A stretch of DNA of 64,000 nucleotides from Janibacter indicus. GTDB taxonomy: Bacteria > Actinomycetota > Actinomycetes > Actinomycetales > Dermatophilaceae. A model generated the notes under the pieces. That model was not told the origin of the DNA, searched no databases, and saw nothing but the letters and a program-made list of their open reading frames with translations. The stretch lies in contig NZ_FWXN01000005.1 in NCBI RefSeq assembly GCF_900176385.1, forward strand, positions 224,408 through 288,407, given 5' to 3'. This document shows, piece after piece, positions 1 through 10,788 of this stretch. A program made the translations under genes and the position numbers. Position 1 is the first letter of the stretch, and each line of letters begins with the position of its first letter.

Positions 1-820
1 GGACGGAGTCGACGAGCCGCACGTCCGCAGCCTCGCCGAAGCCGTAGCGCAGCACCCTCACGCCGGCAGCCTCGGCCCGGACGGCCAGCCGCTCGGACCC
101 GGGGTCGTCGGCGCAGGCGACGAGCAGCCCACCCTCGGTGACCGTCTCGGCGAACTCGAGGTAGGCCGCCTCGACCGTCGCGAAGTCGCCGTAGAAGTCG
201 AGGTGGTCGGGCTGGACGTTGGTGACGATCGCGACCTGCGGCGCGTAGGCGAGGAAGGACCCGTCGGACTCGTCGGCCTCGGCGACGAAGGGGGTGCCCT
301 CACCGAGCGCGGCGTTGACCCCCTGCGTGGCCAGCTCGCCACCGAGGGCGAAGGAGGGCTGCGTCCCCGCCTCGAGCAGGGCGACGGTGAGCATCGAGCT
401 CGTCGTCGTCTTGCCGTTGGCTCCGGCGACCGCAATGCGGGTCTGCTCCCCCATCGCCGAGGCGAGCGCCTGGCTGCGGTGCAGGACGCGCAGACCGGCG
501 GCCCGCGCGGCCGCCAGCTCGGGGTTGTCCTCGCGGATCGCCGACGAGACGACGACGGTGTCGGCGCCCTCGAGGTGGGCCGGGTCGTGCCCCACCCAGA
601 TCGTCGCGCCGCGCTCGCGCAGCCGCTCGAGCAGCGGCGAGTCGTGGGCATCGCTGCCGCGCACCTCGACGCCCGCGTCGAGCAGCAGGCGCACGATGGC
701 CGACATGCCGGCACCACCGGCAGCGAGCACGTGGACGACTCCGAGCTCGGCCAGTGGCACCCGTGGTGCCAGGACGTCGAAGCGGGGGTTGCGCGGGACC
801 TCGGGCAGCGCGTCAGCCAC
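1..820 (-). CDS. murC: UDP-N-acetylmuramate--L-alanine ligase MurC (3' part missing)
   Basis: Cytoplasmic ATP-dependent ligase that adds L-alanine to UDP-MurNAc, the first peptide step of peptidoglycan synthesis. The visible 273 residues hold the N-terminal nucleotide-sugar domain (AAGGAGMS near residues 33-40) and the Mur-ligase P-loop GANGKTTT at 133-140, followed by EADESDGSF and NVQPDHLD, all typical of MurC. The gene runs off the left edge, so the C-terminal domain is not seen. I chose the GTG at 820, which overlaps the murG stop by eight bases and sits a few bases after AAGGTGG. It is the last visible gene of the dcw operon. ftsQ and ftsZ would be expected further left. Confidence 0.95.
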   Translation of the reverse strand, partial: MADALPEVPRNPRFDVLAPRVPLAELGVVHVLAAGGAGMSAIVRLLLDAGVEVRGSDAHDSPLLERLRERGATIWVGHDPAHLEGADTVVVSSAIREDNPELAAARAAGLRVLHRSQALASAMGEQTRIAVAGANGKTTTSSMLTVALLEAGTQPSFALGGELATQGVNAALGEGTPFVAEADESDGSFLAYAPQVAIVTNVQPDHLDFYGDFATVEAAYLEFAETVTEGGLLVACADDPGSERLAVRAEAAGVRVLRYGFGEAADVRLVDSV

Positions 821-1925
821 GACGGCCACCTTGTGCCCAGGCGTCGGCGACCATGTCGGCGAGCGTCTCGTCGGCGTCGCGGTGCCCCACGGACTCCGCG
901 GCCTGCGACATCGAGCGCAGTCGCGCACCGTCGCCCAGCAACGGCACGATCTCGCGGGCCACCCAGGCCGGGTCGACGTCGGCGTCCTCGACGAGCAGGC
1001 CACCGCCCGCCTCCACGACGCCCGCAGCATTGAGCCGCTGCTCGCCGTTGCCGATGGGCAGTGGGACGTAGACACCCGGCAGCCCGACCGCGGTCAGCTC
1101 GCACACGGTGTTGGCCCCGGCGCGGCAGACGACGGCATCGGCGGCGGCATAGGCCAGGTCCATCCGGTCGACGTAGGGCAGGACGACGTAGGGAACCGAC
1201 GGGTCACCACCCGTCGCGACGAAGTCCTTGCCCGCGCCGGTCGCGTGCAGCACCTGCACCCCGGCGTCGCGCAGCGTCGCGACGCTGGCCTCGAAGGCGT
1301 CGTTGAGCCGCTTGGCTCCGAGGGAGCCGCCCGTGACGAGCAGCACCGGCAGGTCCTCGCGCAGCCCCAGCCCGGAGCGCGCCTGCGCTCGGGTCGCCGC
1401 GCGGTCGAGGGCGACGATCTCGGGGCGCAGCGGCATGCCGATGACCCGGCCGCCGGCCAGCTTGGTGCCGGGGAAGGTCACCCCGATGTGGTCGCTGAAG
1501 CGGGCCCCCACCTTGTTGGCGACGCCGGCCCGCGCATTCTGCTCGTGGATGACGATCGGGACGCCGGCCTTGCGGGCGGCGAGGTAGGCCGGCGTCGAGA
1601 CGTATCCGCCGAAGCCGACGACGACCTGGGCGTCGACCTGCTCGATCGCCCGCCCGGCGGCCGCGACGGCCCGCCGCAGGTTGACCGGCAGGCGCACGAG
1701 GTCGCCGGAGGGCTTGCGGGGCAGCGCGACCTTGGGGATGGTCGCGAAGTCGTAGCCACGCTCGGGGACGAGCCGGGACTCCAGGCCCTCGCTCGTGCCC
1801 AGGGCGAGGATCTCGACACCGGGGTCGCGGCGGCGCAGGCAGTCGGCGAGGGCGAGCAGCGGGGACACGTGCCCTGCGGTGCCACCCCCCGCCAGCAGGA
1901 TGCGTGAGGGGCGGGTGGGCGTCAT
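813..1925 (-). CDS. murG: UDP-GlcNAc:lipid I N-acetylglucosaminyltransferase MurG
   Basis: Membrane-associated GT-B glycosyltransferase that converts lipid I to lipid II on the inner face of the membrane. The 370-residue protein has the N-terminal glycine-rich loop GGGTAGHV (13-20), the VGFGGYVS segment, HEQNARAG, and a C-terminal donor-binding domain with RAGANTVCE and PLPIGNGEQRLNA. Length is normal for the family. The ATG overlaps the ftsW stop as ATGA (1922-1925) and murC begins inside its 3' end, so translation is coupled on both sides. Confidence 0.97.
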   Translation of the reverse strand: MTPTRPSRILLAGGGTAGHVSPLLALADCLRRRDPGVEILALGTSEGLESRLVPERGYDFATIPKVALPRKPSGDLVRLPVNLRRAVAAAGRAIEQVDAQVVVGFGGYVSTPAYLAARKAGVPIVIHEQNARAGVANKVGARFSDHIGVTFPGTKLAGGRVIGMPLRPEIVALDRAATRAQARSGLGLREDLPVLLVTGGSLGAKRLNDAFEASVATLRDAGVQVLHATGAGKDFVATGGDPSVPYVVLPYVDRMDLAYAAADAVVCRAGANTVCELTAVGLPGVYVPLPIGNGEQRLNAAGVVEAGGGLLVEDADVDPAWVAREIVPLLGDGARLRSMSQAAESVGHRDADETLADMVADAWAQGGRRG

Positions 1926-3208
1926 CGCGACGATGTCCTCCTGCTCGGGATGCGGGCGAGCAGGGCGCGCGCCCGCGAGGGCTTGGCGGCGATCATCTCA
2001 GAGCACCCCGGCTCGCTTCGAGCGAAGCTCAGCAGGATGCCGACGGCGAGCATCGCGGTCACGAGCGATGACCCGCCGGAGGAGACGAAAGGCAGCGGGA
2101 CGCCGATGACCGGGAGCATCCCGATGACGGCGCCGATGTTGATCGTCGCCTGCACGAGCACCCAGGTGCAGATGCCGGCGGTGGCGACGCGGACGAAGAA
2201 GTCGTCGGTGCGCGTGACCAGGCGCAGCCCGGCCACGGCGAAGGCGGCGAAGAGCGCGAGGATCGTCAGCGTGCCGATGAGGCCGAGCTCCTCGCCGATG
2301 ATCGCGAAGATGAAGTCGTTGTAGGGCTCGGAGAGCCAGCCCCACTTCTCGCGGCTGGCACCGAGGCCGACACCGAACCACCCGCCGTCGGCGAGGGCAT
2401 AGCGCCCGTGGATCGACTGGCGGCAGATGCCGTAGTAGAGGTCGGAGCCGGGCGCGCACTGCGTCGGGTCCAGCCAGATCTGGATGCGCTGCATGCGGTT
2501 GTTGCCGATGTTGGCGGCGAGAAGCCCGAGCAGGGCCAGCACGCCACCGCCGAGCACGAACCACCGCAGCTGCACGCCGGCGGCGAAGAGCATGCCGACG
2601 GCGATCGCGCAGATGACCATCGCGGTACCCATGTCTTGCCCGAGCATGACGAGCCCGACGATCAGCAGCATTCCCGGCACGACGAAGGGGACGAGCGCGT
2701 GCTTGATCGAGGCCAGCAGCGCCCGCTTGCGTTCGAGGACCAGCGCACCGGCGAGGACGAGGCCGATCTTGGCCACCTCGCTCGGCTGGATCGACAGGGA
2801 CCCGACACCGATCCAGTTGCGGTTGCCCTGGAAGCCGAAGCCGAGTGGCGTGAGCACGAGCAGGAGCAGCACGATCGACGCGGCCACCGCGGGCACGGCC
2901 ATCCGCTTCCAGAAGGCGATGCTGCGCCGCGAGGCCCACCACAGCGCGAGCCCGCCGGCGAGGGCGAAGACGAACTGCTTGAGGAAGATGGTGAAGGAGC
3001 TGTCGTTCTCCTTCAGCGAGACGATCATCGACGCCGACAGCACCATGACCAAGCCGATGCCGACGAGCAGGCCGACGATGCCCAGGAGCAGGTAGTAGGT
3101 CGTCATCGGCGACTCGAAGCGCGCGGTCCACTCGTCGACCCGGGTGGAGCGGGTGCGGCGCGCGCCGCTGCGACCGGACCCGGTCGCTGCGCTGCTGCTC
3201 ACGCTCAC
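1922..3208 (-). CDS. ftsW: Lipid II polymerase FtsW (SEDS family)
   Basis: Polytopic SEDS glycosyltransferase that polymerises septal glycan together with the class B PBP FtsI. The 428-residue product has about ten membrane segments and the family blocks GFGFQGNRNWIGVGSLSIQPSE, LGQDMGTA and PLPFVSSGGSSL. The aspartate of LGQDMGTA corresponds to the catalytic residue known in SEDS proteins. The GTG at 3208 overlaps the murD stop (GTGA); a second in-frame GTG six bases downstream is an alternative. A Ser/Arg-rich N-terminal tail of about 35 residues precedes the first membrane helix. Confidence 0.95.
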   Translation of the reverse strand: MSVSSSAATGSGRSGARRTRSTRVDEWTARFESPMTTYYLLLGIVGLLVGIGLVMVLSASMIVSLKENDSSFTIFLKQFVFALAGGLALWWASRRSIAFWKRMAVPAVAASIVLLLLVLTPLGFGFQGNRNWIGVGSLSIQPSEVAKIGLVLAGALVLERKRALLASIKHALVPFVVPGMLLIVGLVMLGQDMGTAMVICAIAVGMLFAAGVQLRWFVLGGGVLALLGLLAANIGNNRMQRIQIWLDPTQCAPGSDLYYGICRQSIHGRYALADGGWFGVGLGASREKWGWLSEPYNDFIFAIIGEELGLIGTLTILALFAAFAVAGLRLVTRTDDFFVRVATAGICTWVLVQATINIGAVIGMLPVIGVPLPFVSSGGSSLVTAMLAVGILLSFARSEPGCSEMIAAKPSRARALLARIPSRRTSSR

Positions 3209-4704
3209 CCCTCCTGCAGGTACCTGTGCACCGCGGCGGCGAAGGCGTCGCCGCGGGCCCCGTAGTTGTCGAACATGTCCATGGATGCGGCTGCCGGGGC
3301 CAGCAGCACCGCGTCTCCCGGCATCGCGAGCGTGGCCGCGTGCCGGACGACGAGGTCCATCGCCCCAGTGTCCGTCGCGGCGACGTCGATCACGGGGACA
3401 TCGGGCGCGTGTCGGGCGATGGCCGCGGCGATCTGCTCGCGGTCGCGACCGATGAGCACGGCGGCGCGCAGTCGACCGGCGGCCGCCGCGACGAGCTCGT
3501 CGACGTCGGCACCCTTGAGCAGGCCGCCGGCCACCCACACGACGTGCTCGTGGGAGGTGAGGCTCGCGAGGGCGGCGTGGGGGTTGGTCGCCTTGGAGTC
3601 GTCGATCCAGTGGACCTCGCCGGCGCTCGCCACGTGGGCGATGCGGTGCGGCTCGGGCTGCCAGGCCCGCAGCCCCTCGCGCACGGCGACCGGCGGCACC
3701 CCGTGGGCCCGGGCGAGCGCGGCGGCGGCCAGGGCATTGGCGACGAGGTGCGGGGCGACGCTCGGGGCCTCGCCCTGCAGGTCGGCCAGCGTGCCGAGCT
3801 CGGCGGCGGAGGTCTCGCGCTCGGCGACGAAGGCCCGGTCGGCGAGGACGTCCTCGACGAGCCCGAGCATCGACAGCCCGGGCGTGCCGAGGGTGAAGCC
3901 GACGGCGCGGCAGCCCTCGACGACATCGGCCTCCTCGACGAGGCGGCGCGTGGCCGGGTCCTGCTCGTTGTAGACGCAGGCGACCTCGGCGTTGGCGTAG
4001 ACCTTGCCCTTGGCCGCGGTGTACTCCTCGAGGGAGCCGTGCCAGTCGATGTGGTCGGGCGCGATGTTGAGGCAGGCCGCGGCCTGCGGGCGAAGGGAGT
4101 GGCTCCAGTGCAGCTGGAAGCTCGACAGCTCGACGGCGATGACGTCGTAGGGCTCGGGGTCCTGGACGAGGTCGAGCACGGGCGTGCCGACGTTGCCGGC
4201 GCTCGCGGCCCGCAGGCCGGCGGCGCGCAGCATCGAGGTGAGCATCTGCACCGTCGTCGTCTTGCCGTTGGTGCCGGTGACGAGCAGCCAGGGCGCTCCC
4301 CCGGCCCGCGGGCGCATCCGCCACGCGAGCTCGACGTCACCCCAGATCGGGATGCCCGCCTCGGCGGCCGCGGCGAGCAGCGGCTGGTGCGGCGGCCAGC
4401 CCGGCGAGGTGACGACGAGGTCGATCTCGTCCGCGGGCACCGGCAGCGCGGTCTCGGCGCCGTCACCGAGGTGCAGCTGCGCGTCGAGCACCTCGAGGAT
4501 CTGGGCGCGCTGGGCCATCTGGGTGTTGGGCTCGGGTGCCTTGGCGTCGACGACGCGGACGTGGGCGCCGTACTGGAGCAGTGCGTCGGCGGCGGCGAAC
4601 CCGGAGACGCCCAGGCCGGTGACGACGACCCCCAGGCCGGCCCAGTCGGCCTCGCGGCAGGTCAGCGCGGCCAGCCGCTCCGCGCGGGAGGCGGCGTCGG
4701 TCAC
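3205..4704 (-). CDS. murD: UDP-N-acetylmuramoylalanine--D-glutamate ligase MurD
   Basis: Cytoplasmic ATP-dependent ligase adding D-glutamate to UDP-MurNAc-L-Ala. The 499-residue product shows the N-terminal Rossmann-like start [16 protein letters not shown] (about 25-40), the P-loop GTNGKTT (144-150), and later SSFQL and [12 protein letters not shown], which are MurD signatures. The GTG start overlaps the mraY stop in a GTGA tetranucleotide, and its own stop overlaps the ftsW GTG in the same way. Slightly longer than E. coli MurD, as usual in actinobacteria. Confidence 0.96.
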   Translation of the reverse strand: MTDAASRAERLAALTCREADWAGLGVVVTGLGVSGFAAADALLQYGAHVRVVDAKAPEPNTQMAQRAQILEVLDAQLHLGDGAETALPVPADEIDLVVTSPGWPPHQPLLAAAAEAGIPIWGDVELAWRMRPRAGGAPWLLVTGTNGKTTTVQMLTSMLRAAGLRAASAGNVGTPVLDLVQDPEPYDVIAVELSSFQLHWSHSLRPQAAACLNIAPDHIDWHGSLEEYTAAKGKVYANAEVACVYNEQDPATRRLVEEADVVEGCRAVGFTLGTPGLSMLGLVEDVLADRAFVAERETSAAELGTLADLQGEAPSVAPHLVANALAAAALARAHGVPPVAVREGLRAWQPEPHRIAHVASAGEVHWIDDSKATNPHAALASLTSHEHVVWVAGGLLKGADVDELVAAAAGRLRAAVLIGRDREQIAAAIARHAPDVPVIDVAATDTGAMDLVVRHAATLAMPGDAVLLAPAAASMDMFDNYGARGDAFAAAVHRYLQEG

Positions 4705-5783
4705 GGTGCCCCCACGACCCACTCGGCGTAGAAGATCGCCAGCCCGAGCGCGACGAAGAGGCCGGCCACGATCCAGAAGCGGATGACGATCGTCACCTCC
4801 TGCCACCCGAGCAGCTCGAAGTGGTGCTGCAGGGGCGCCATGCGGAAGACCCGCTTGCCGGTGGACTTGAAGGAGGCGACCTGGATGATCACCGAGAGGG
4901 TGATCGTCACGAAGAGGCCGCCGAGAATGACGACGAGCAGCTCGGTGCGCGAGAGGATCGCCAGACCGGCGATCGCGCCGCCGAGGGCGAGCGATCCGGT
5001 GTCCCCCATGAAGATCTTGGCCGGCGAGGCGTTCCACCACAGGAAGCCGAAGCAGGCACCGGTGCCGGCCGCGGCGACGACGGCGAGGTCGAGCGGGTCC
5101 CGCACGTCGTAGCAGTTGGCACCGGGGCTGGTCTGGCAGTTCTGGTTGAACTGCCAGATGGAGATGACGACGTAGGCCCCGAAGACCATGACCGAGGCGC
5201 CTGTCGCCAGACCATCGAGACCGTCGGTGAGGTTCACGCCGTTGGACGTGCCCGCGATCATGAGGTTGGCCCAGAGCACGAAGAGGATCACGCCGACGAA
5301 GGGGGCGAAGAAGGCCAGGTCGAGCGCGGTGTCGCGCACGAAGGAGATGCTCGTCGAGGCCGGGCGGCGCAGCGCGTCGTTGGGGAACTGCAGGGCGAGG
5401 ACCGCGAAGGTCACGCCGACGAGGGTCTGCCCGATGAGTTTCTCCCCCGACTTCAGGCCGAGGCTGCGCTGCTTGCTGATCTTGATGTAGTCGTCGGCGA
5501 AGCCGACGGCACCCAGACCCACCATGAGGAAGAGCACGAGGACGCCGCTGGCGGTCGGCGACTGCCAGGTGACGAGGTGCGCGACGGCGTAGGCGATGAC
5601 GGTCGCGAGGATGATGACCGCGCCGCCCATCGTCGGCGTGCCGCGCTTGGTGTGGTGCGAGGTCGGACCGTCGTCACGGATGAACTGGCCGTACCCCTGC
5701 TTGACGAGGTACGTGATGAACATCGGCGTGCCGAGCAGGGCGACGACGAGTGACACGACAGAAGCGATGACCACGGCCATCAT
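4701..5783 (-). CDS. mraY: Phospho-MurNAc-pentapeptide translocase MraY
   Basis: Integral membrane enzyme that transfers phospho-MurNAc-pentapeptide to undecaprenyl phosphate, giving lipid I. The 360-residue protein has about ten membrane segments and the conserved cytoplasmic motifs [24 protein letters not shown] and [12 protein letters not shown], which include the catalytic aspartates. The first of two adjacent ATGs (5783) overlaps the murF stop. It sits between murF and murD as in most dcw clusters. Confidence 0.97.
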   Translation of the reverse strand: MMAVVIASVVSLVVALLGTPMFITYLVKQGYGQFIRDDGPTSHHTKRGTPTMGGAVIILATVIAYAVAHLVTWQSPTASGVLVLFLMVGLGAVGFADDYIKISKQRSLGLKSGEKLIGQTLVGVTFAVLALQFPNDALRRPASTSISFVRDTALDLAFFAPFVGVILFVLWANLMIAGTSNGVNLTDGLDGLATGASVMVFGAYVVISIWQFNQNCQTSPGANCYDVRDPLDLAVVAAAGTGACFGFLWWNASPAKIFMGDTGSLALGGAIAGLAILSRTELLVVILGGLFVTITLSVIIQVASFKSTGKRVFRMAPLQHHFELLGWQEVTIVIRFWIVAGLFVALGLAIFYAEWVVGAP

Positions 5784-7186
5784 GCGTGGGCCTCCCTCTG
5801 GACGATGCGGTCTCCGAGCCACCGTAGCCCGGCGTCGCGGCTGGACTTGAAGAGGACGACGTCCGGCGCGGCGAGCTCGGCGACGAGCACCGCCTCGGCC
5901 GCGTCGGCATCGGGCACGACCCGCACCCGCGGGCCGTCCTCACGAGCAGTGTCCCGTGCGCCGTCCGCGATCGCCGCAGCCGTCTCGCCGACGACGAGGA
6001 CCTCGTCGACCCCGAGCTCCGCGGCCTCGCGGCCGACGGCGGCGTGCAGCTCGTCCGAGGCGTCACCGAGCTCGAGCATCGCGCCGAGCACGGCCCAGCG
6101 ACGACCGCCGGCGCCCATCGTCGCCAGGCTGCGCAGGGCGGCGGACATCGAGTCGGGGTTGGCGTTGTAGGCGTCGTTGACGACGACGACGCCGTCCTCG
6201 CGCCGGGTGACCTCCATGCGCCACCGGCTGAGCGGGCGGGCGTCGGCCAGGGCCGGCACGATCTGCTCGAGGCCCATCCCCGCGGCGTGCGCCGCCGCGA
6301 TGACCGCCAGGGCGTTGCCGACGTGGTGGCGCCCGACGAGGCCCAGCCGCACCTGCGCCGTGCCGAAGGGGGCGGTGACGGTGAAGGAGGGGGCACCCGC
6401 CTCGTCGAGGGTGATGTCGGTGGCCCGCACGTGGGCGGCCGCCGACTCGCCGACGAGGACGACCTGCGCGGACGTGCGCGCCGCCATGGCGGCGACGAGC
6501 GGGTCGTCGGCGTTGAGCACCGCGACCCCGTCCGCGGGCAGGGCGGCGGGCAGCTCTCCCTTCGCCTCGGCGATCGCCTCGACCGAGCCGAACTCGCCGA
6601 CGTGGGCGTGACCGACGTTGAGGACGATGCCGATGCGCGGGGGCGCGATCCGGGTGAGGTAGTCGACGTGACCGATGCCGCGGGCGCCCATCTCGACGAC
6701 GAGGTGCCGTGTGGTCGGGGTGATCCGGCAGACGGTGAGCGGGACGCCGACCTCGGAGTTGTAGGAGCCGACCGGGGCGATCGTCTCGCCGTCGACGGCG
6801 AGCACGGAGCCGAGGAGGTCCTTGGTGCTCGTCTTGCCGGAGGAGCCGGTGATGCCGATGACCGTCAGGTCGGGCCGGGAGTCGACGAGGTGCCGGGCCA
6901 GCGCGACGAAGCCGGCCTGCTCGTCCTCGACGACGACGCACGGCAGCCCGTCGACCTCGCGGGTCGTGAGGGCAGCGACGGCACCGGCGCGCGCGGCGCC
7001 GGGGACGAAGTCGTGCCCGTCGGCGCTCTCGCCGACGCGGGCGACGTAGAGGCTGCCCGGGCCCGCTTCGCGGGAGTCGGTGACGACGGGGCCGTCGACG
7101 AGGACCTGCGCGGCCTCGTCGGGGCCGCAGCCGTGGAGGCGCCCGCCGGTGATGTCGGCGACGGCGCCCAGGGTCGTGGGGATCAT
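5780..7186 (-). CDS. murF: UDP-MurNAc-tripeptide--D-alanyl-D-alanine ligase MurF
   Basis: Cytoplasmic ligase that adds the D-Ala-D-Ala dipeptide to complete the muropeptide precursor. The 468-residue product has the Mur-ligase P-loop GSSGKTST (114-121), the [10 protein letters not shown] block and [13 protein letters not shown], all standard for MurF. The ATG overlaps the murE stop (ATGA, 7183-7186) and the gene ends overlapping mraY. Confidence 0.96.
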   Translation of the reverse strand: MIPTTLGAVADITGGRLHGCGPDEAAQVLVDGPVVTDSREAGPGSLYVARVGESADGHDFVPGAARAGAVAALTTREVDGLPCVVVEDEQAGFVALARHLVDSRPDLTVIGITGSSGKTSTKDLLGSVLAVDGETIAPVGSYNSEVGVPLTVCRITPTTRHLVVEMGARGIGHVDYLTRIAPPRIGIVLNVGHAHVGEFGSVEAIAEAKGELPAALPADGVAVLNADDPLVAAMAARTSAQVVLVGESAAAHVRATDITLDEAGAPSFTVTAPFGTAQVRLGLVGRHHVGNALAVIAAAHAAGMGLEQIVPALADARPLSRWRMEVTRREDGVVVVNDAYNANPDSMSAALRSLATMGAGGRRWAVLGAMLELGDASDELHAAVGREAAELGVDEVLVVGETAAAIADGARDTAREDGPRVRVVPDADAAEAVLVAELAAPDVVLFKSSRDAGLRWLGDRIVQREAHA

Positions 7187-8727
7187 CCGGTGACGCTCCG
7201 GCGGTCGAGGGCGGCCCGCAGGACCGCCCGGTCGTCGTGCTCTCGGATCTCTCCGCGCACCTCTTGGCCCTGCTCGTGGCCCTTGCCCAGGACGGCGACG
7301 GTGGCGCCGGGCCCGGACTCGTGGGCGATCTCGACGGCCCGCTCGATGGCCGCGACGCGGCCCTCGACGACCTCGAGACGCGCGCGCGAGCGGGGCCAGA
7401 CGCCCTCCGCGACGGCGTCGCGGATCGTGGCGGGGTCCTCCTCGCGCGGGTTGTCGTCGGTGACGATGACGACGTCGGCGTGGGCGGCCGCGGCGGCCCC
7501 CATGCCGGGCCGCTTGCCGGGGTCGCGGCTGCCGCCGGCGCCGAGGACGACGACGAGCAGGCCGTAGGTCTGGGGTCGCAGTGCCGCCAGCGCGGCACCG
7601 ACCGCGTCGGGGGTGTGCGCGAAGTCGACGAGCGCCGTCGGCAGGTCCTCGGGACCGGGCTCGCTCGGGGCGACGAGCTCCATGCGGCCCGGCACGTAGG
7701 GCCGGGTGAGGATCGCGCCGGCGACCTCGCGGGGCGGGATCCCGGTCTCGATGAGGGCCACGGCGGCCATCGCGGTGTTGACGCGGTTGAAGTCGCCGGG
7801 CAGGGCCGACTCGAGGTGGAGCACCTCGTCGGCACCCGTGAGCGTCAGCGCGGGCTCGCGCGGGTCGCCGCCGACGACCCAGTCGGCCTCGACGTGGAGG
7901 CGCGAGGTGACGGTCGTGACGGGGACGGTGGCCTCCTCCGCCAGCCGGGCGCCCCATTCGTCGTCGACGCACACGACGCCCCGGCGGGAGCGCTCGGGGG
8001 TGAAGAGGCTGGCCTTGGCGAGGAAGTAGTCCTCCATCGTCCCGTGGAAGTCGAGGTGGTCCTGGCTGAGGTTGGTGAAGAGGGCGACGTCGTACATGAC
8101 CTCGTCGACGCGGTGGAGGGTGAGCGCGTGGCTCGAGACCTCCATGACGCAGTCGTCGATGCCGCGCTCCCCCATCGTCGCGAGCAGCGCGTGCAGGTCG
8201 GTCGTCTCCGGGGTGGTGCGCACGGACTTGATCCGCTCGTCGCCGATGCGCGTCTCGATGGTCCCGATGAGCCCCGTCGTGTGGGCCAGCGCCTCGAGGG
8301 CGGAGACCATGAGGTAGGCGGTCGTCGTCTTGCCGTTGGTCCCGGTGATGCCGAACATCGTGCAGCGGCGGTCGCCGCTGTCGTAGACCGCCGCGGCGAC
8401 GCGGCCGAGGACCTCGCGCGGGCGCTCCACCACGACGAAGGGGAGGTCGCTCCCCTTCGCCTGCAGCCGGGAGGCCCCGTCGGCGTCGGTGAGGACGGCG
8501 ACGGCCCCCGCCGCGAGGGCCTTGTCGACGAAGTCGGCTCCGTGGGCCCGGGCACCGGGCAGGGCGGCCCACAGGTCGCCGGGGCGCACGGTCGAGGTGT
8601 CGAGGGAGACGCCGGTCACCGAGGTGGCCGGGTCACCGTGCACGGGCGTGGCCGCGGCGTCGCCGACGAGGTCGGCGACGTCCACGAGGGTCAGCGGGTG
8701 CACCCGCTCAGGACGAGGAAAAGACAC
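7183..8727 (-). CDS. murE: UDP-MurNAc-dipeptide--meso-diaminopimelate ligase MurE
   Basis: Cytoplasmic ligase that adds the third, diamino residue to UDP-MurNAc-L-Ala-D-Glu. The 514-residue protein has the P-loop GTNGKTTT (129-136) and the substrate-selecting motif DNPR (425-428). DNPR is known for meso-diaminopimelate enzymes, whereas lysine-adding MurE has a different residue there, so I infer a meso-DAP cell wall. The start is GTG at 8727, nine bases after AAGG. It follows ftsI by 11 bases. Confidence 0.96.
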   Translation of the reverse strand: MSFPRPERVHPLTLVDVADLVGDAAATPVHGDPATSVTGVSLDTSTVRPGDLWAALPGARAHGADFVDKALAAGAVAVLTDADGASRLQAKGSDLPFVVVERPREVLGRVAAAVYDSGDRRCTMFGITGTNGKTTTAYLMVSALEALAHTTGLIGTIETRIGDERIKSVRTTPETTDLHALLATMGERGIDDCVMEVSSHALTLHRVDEVMYDVALFTNLSQDHLDFHGTMEDYFLAKASLFTPERSRRGVVCVDDEWGARLAEEATVPVTTVTSRLHVEADWVVGGDPREPALTLTGADEVLHLESALPGDFNRVNTAMAAVALIETGIPPREVAGAILTRPYVPGRMELVAPSEPGPEDLPTALVDFAHTPDAVGAALAALRPQTYGLLVVVLGAGGSRDPGKRPGMGAAAAAHADVVIVTDDNPREEDPATIRDAVAEGVWPRSRARLEVVEGRVAAIERAVEIAHESGPGATVAVLGKGHEQGQEVRGEIREHDDRAVLRAALDRRSVTG

Positions 8728-8738
8728 GATCCGCGACC

Positions 8739-10772
8739 TTACCCGCCATCCGGGGCGCCCCGGTCAAGCAGCAGACCCGGGGTGTCGGCCGCCGGCTTCT
8801 TGGACAGCTTGGTGCGCACCTTGGGGGCCTTCTCGTCCTGGGGCGTCGGCGGCACCTTCTCCTTCTGCAGGGCGTAGGTCATGACGTCCTTGAAGACCGG
8901 CGCGGCGACCGTGCCGCCGTAGTAGCCCTTGATCGGGCGCTGGAGGATCACCGAGACGACGAGCTTGGGGTCGTCGGCCGGGGCGAAGCCGATGAAGCTC
9001 GCGGTCTTGCCGCTGTAGCCACCGGACTCGGAGTCGTAGCGGTCGGCGGTGCCGGTCTTGCCGGCGACGCGATAGCCCTTGATCTTCGCCTCGGGGGCCG
9101 TGCCCTCGTCGCTCACGACGCCCTCGAGCATCCGGGAGACGTCGTTGGCGGTCTTCTTCGAGACGGCGCGGTTGCGCTTGCCCGCCGGGGCCGCCTCCCA
9201 GCCGCCCTCGCCGTCGCTGACCTCCTTGACGAAGGTCGGGCTGATCCGTACCCCGTCGTTGGCGATCGCCTGGAAGACGTTGGTCACCTGCACGGCGGTC
9301 GTCGAAACGCCCTGGCCGTAGGTGATCGTGTAGCGCTGCGAGCCGTTCCACGTCTCGGACTTCGGCAGCAGGCCGCCGGACTCACCGGGGAAGCCGGAGC
9401 CGCTCGTCGATCCCAGGCCGAAGCGCCGCAGGTACTCCTCGAGGGTCTTGGGCTTCATCGTCTCGCCGATGAGCATGGTGCCGGTGTTGCTCGACTCGGC
9501 GAGGGCACCGGCGACGGTGCGGTACTCGTCGGGGTGCGGGTGGCTGTCGCTCAGGGTCTGGTCACCGCGCTTCATGGAGTACGGCAGGATCATCGGCGTC
9601 TCGGGGGTGATCGTCCCCTCCTCGAGACCGGCCGCGACGGTCATGATCTTCGACGTCGACCCGGGCTCGAAGACGTCGCTGAAGGCGAGGTTGGAGAAGA
9701 CGCCCTTGCCGTCGCCGATGTTGTTGGGGTCGAAGGTCGGGTAGGACGCCAGGGCGACGAGCTCGCCCGTGTCGACCCGCTGGACGACGACGGTGCCGGA
9801 GAGCGCCTTGGTCTCCTTGACCTTGTCGGCCAGGGCATTTTGCGCGTACCACTGCACGTCGTTGTCGATCGTCAGGCGCACGTCCTTGCCCGCGGTCGCC
9901 GAGCTGACGTCGTCGGAGGCATTGGGCAGGCGCGAGCCGTCCTGGGCGATCTCGTAGGTCGCCTGGCCGGGGGTGCCCTTGAGGACGTCGTCGAGCTGCA
10001 GCTCGAGGCCACCGCCGGCGGTCTGGTCCTGCGGCTGGACGAAGCCGACGAGAGAGGCGACCGTCGTCGACTGCGGGTAGGTGCGCTGGGTCGAGCGCTC
10101 GGAGTAGATGCCGGGGATGCCCAGGGCGTTGATCCGGCGCCAGGTGAGCGGCGAGATGTTCTTGGCGAGGACCCGGTAGCGCTGCGAGCCGGTGAGCTTG
10201 GGCTCGAGGTCCTCGGCGCTGGTGCCGAGCGGCTCGGCGAGGTCCTTGGCGGCGCCCGCCACCCCGACCTTGGTGGTCGTGCCGTCGACCTTCTTGTCGT
10301 ACTCCGGCACGGCCGTCTGGTCGACGACGACGGTGCGCCGCTCCTGGCTCTGCGCCAGGACGGTGTCGTTGGCGTCGTAGATCGTGCCGCGGTGGGCGGG
10401 GATCGCCTCGGTCTGGGTGCGCTGGCGCAGTGCGTCGGCGGCGACGGCGTCGGAGTCGAAGCCCTGGATGCGCAGCAGCTGCGCGGCGAAGAGGCTGAGC
10501 ACGATGAGCGAGACGACCATGAGCGCCCGCATGCGGGTGCGCGGGCTGGCCGAGACCGCGGCAGCCGCCGGTCGACGAGCGGGCGCCGCCTTCTTGGCTG
10601 GAGTCGCCTTGCGAGCAGGTGCCGCCTTCTTGGCAGACGCGGCCTTCTTCGCCGGCGCGGTCTTGCGCGACGGAGCCGCCTTCTTGGCAGGCGCGGCCTT
10701 GCGGGCAGGCCGAGCCTGGCCGGAGGAGGGTCGACCGGTGCCCTGAGGGCGGTCAGGTCGGCGCTGGCTCAC
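8739..10772 (-). CDS. ftsI: Septal transpeptidase FtsI / PBP3 (class B PBP) with Lys/Ala-rich tail
   Basis: Penicillin-binding protein that crosslinks septal peptidoglycan with FtsW. The 677 residues comprise a basic cytoplasmic tail of repeated KKAAPA-type units (about 24-71), one membrane anchor (about 84-102), a PBP dimerisation domain and the transpeptidase domain. Catalytic motifs are visible: STSK with nucleophile Ser372 and Lys375, SSN (427-429) and KTGT (572-575). The GTG start follows AGGAGAGG at good spacing. The Lys/Ala tail resembles histone H1 tails and recurs in SigA of this window; its role here is unknown. Confidence 0.95.
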   Translation of the reverse strand: MSQRRPDRPQGTGRPSSGQARPARKAAPAKKAAPSRKTAPAKKAASAKKAAPARKATPAKKAAPARRPAAAAVSASPRTRMRALMVVSLIVLSLFAAQLLRIQGFDSDAVAADALRQRTQTEAIPAHRGTIYDANDTVLAQSQERRTVVVDQTAVPEYDKKVDGTTTKVGVAGAAKDLAEPLGTSAEDLEPKLTGSQRYRVLAKNISPLTWRRINALGIPGIYSERSTQRTYPQSTTVASLVGFVQPQDQTAGGGLELQLDDVLKGTPGQATYEIAQDGSRLPNASDDVSSATAGKDVRLTIDNDVQWYAQNALADKVKETKALSGTVVVQRVDTGELVALASYPTFDPNNIGDGKGVFSNLAFSDVFEPGSTSKIMTVAAGLEEGTITPETPMILPYSMKRGDQTLSDSHPHPDEYRTVAGALAESSNTGTMLIGETMKPKTLEEYLRRFGLGSTSGSGFPGESGGLLPKSETWNGSQRYTITYGQGVSTTAVQVTNVFQAIANDGVRISPTFVKEVSDGEGGWEAAPAGKRNRAVSKKTANDVSRMLEGVVSDEGTAPEAKIKGYRVAGKTGTADRYDSESGGYSGKTASFIGFAPADDPKLVVSVILQRPIKGYYGGTVAAPVFKDVMTYALQKEKVPPTPQDEKAPKVRTKLSKKPAADTPGLLLDRGAPDGG

Positions 10773-10788
10773 GGTGCGGCCTCTCCTG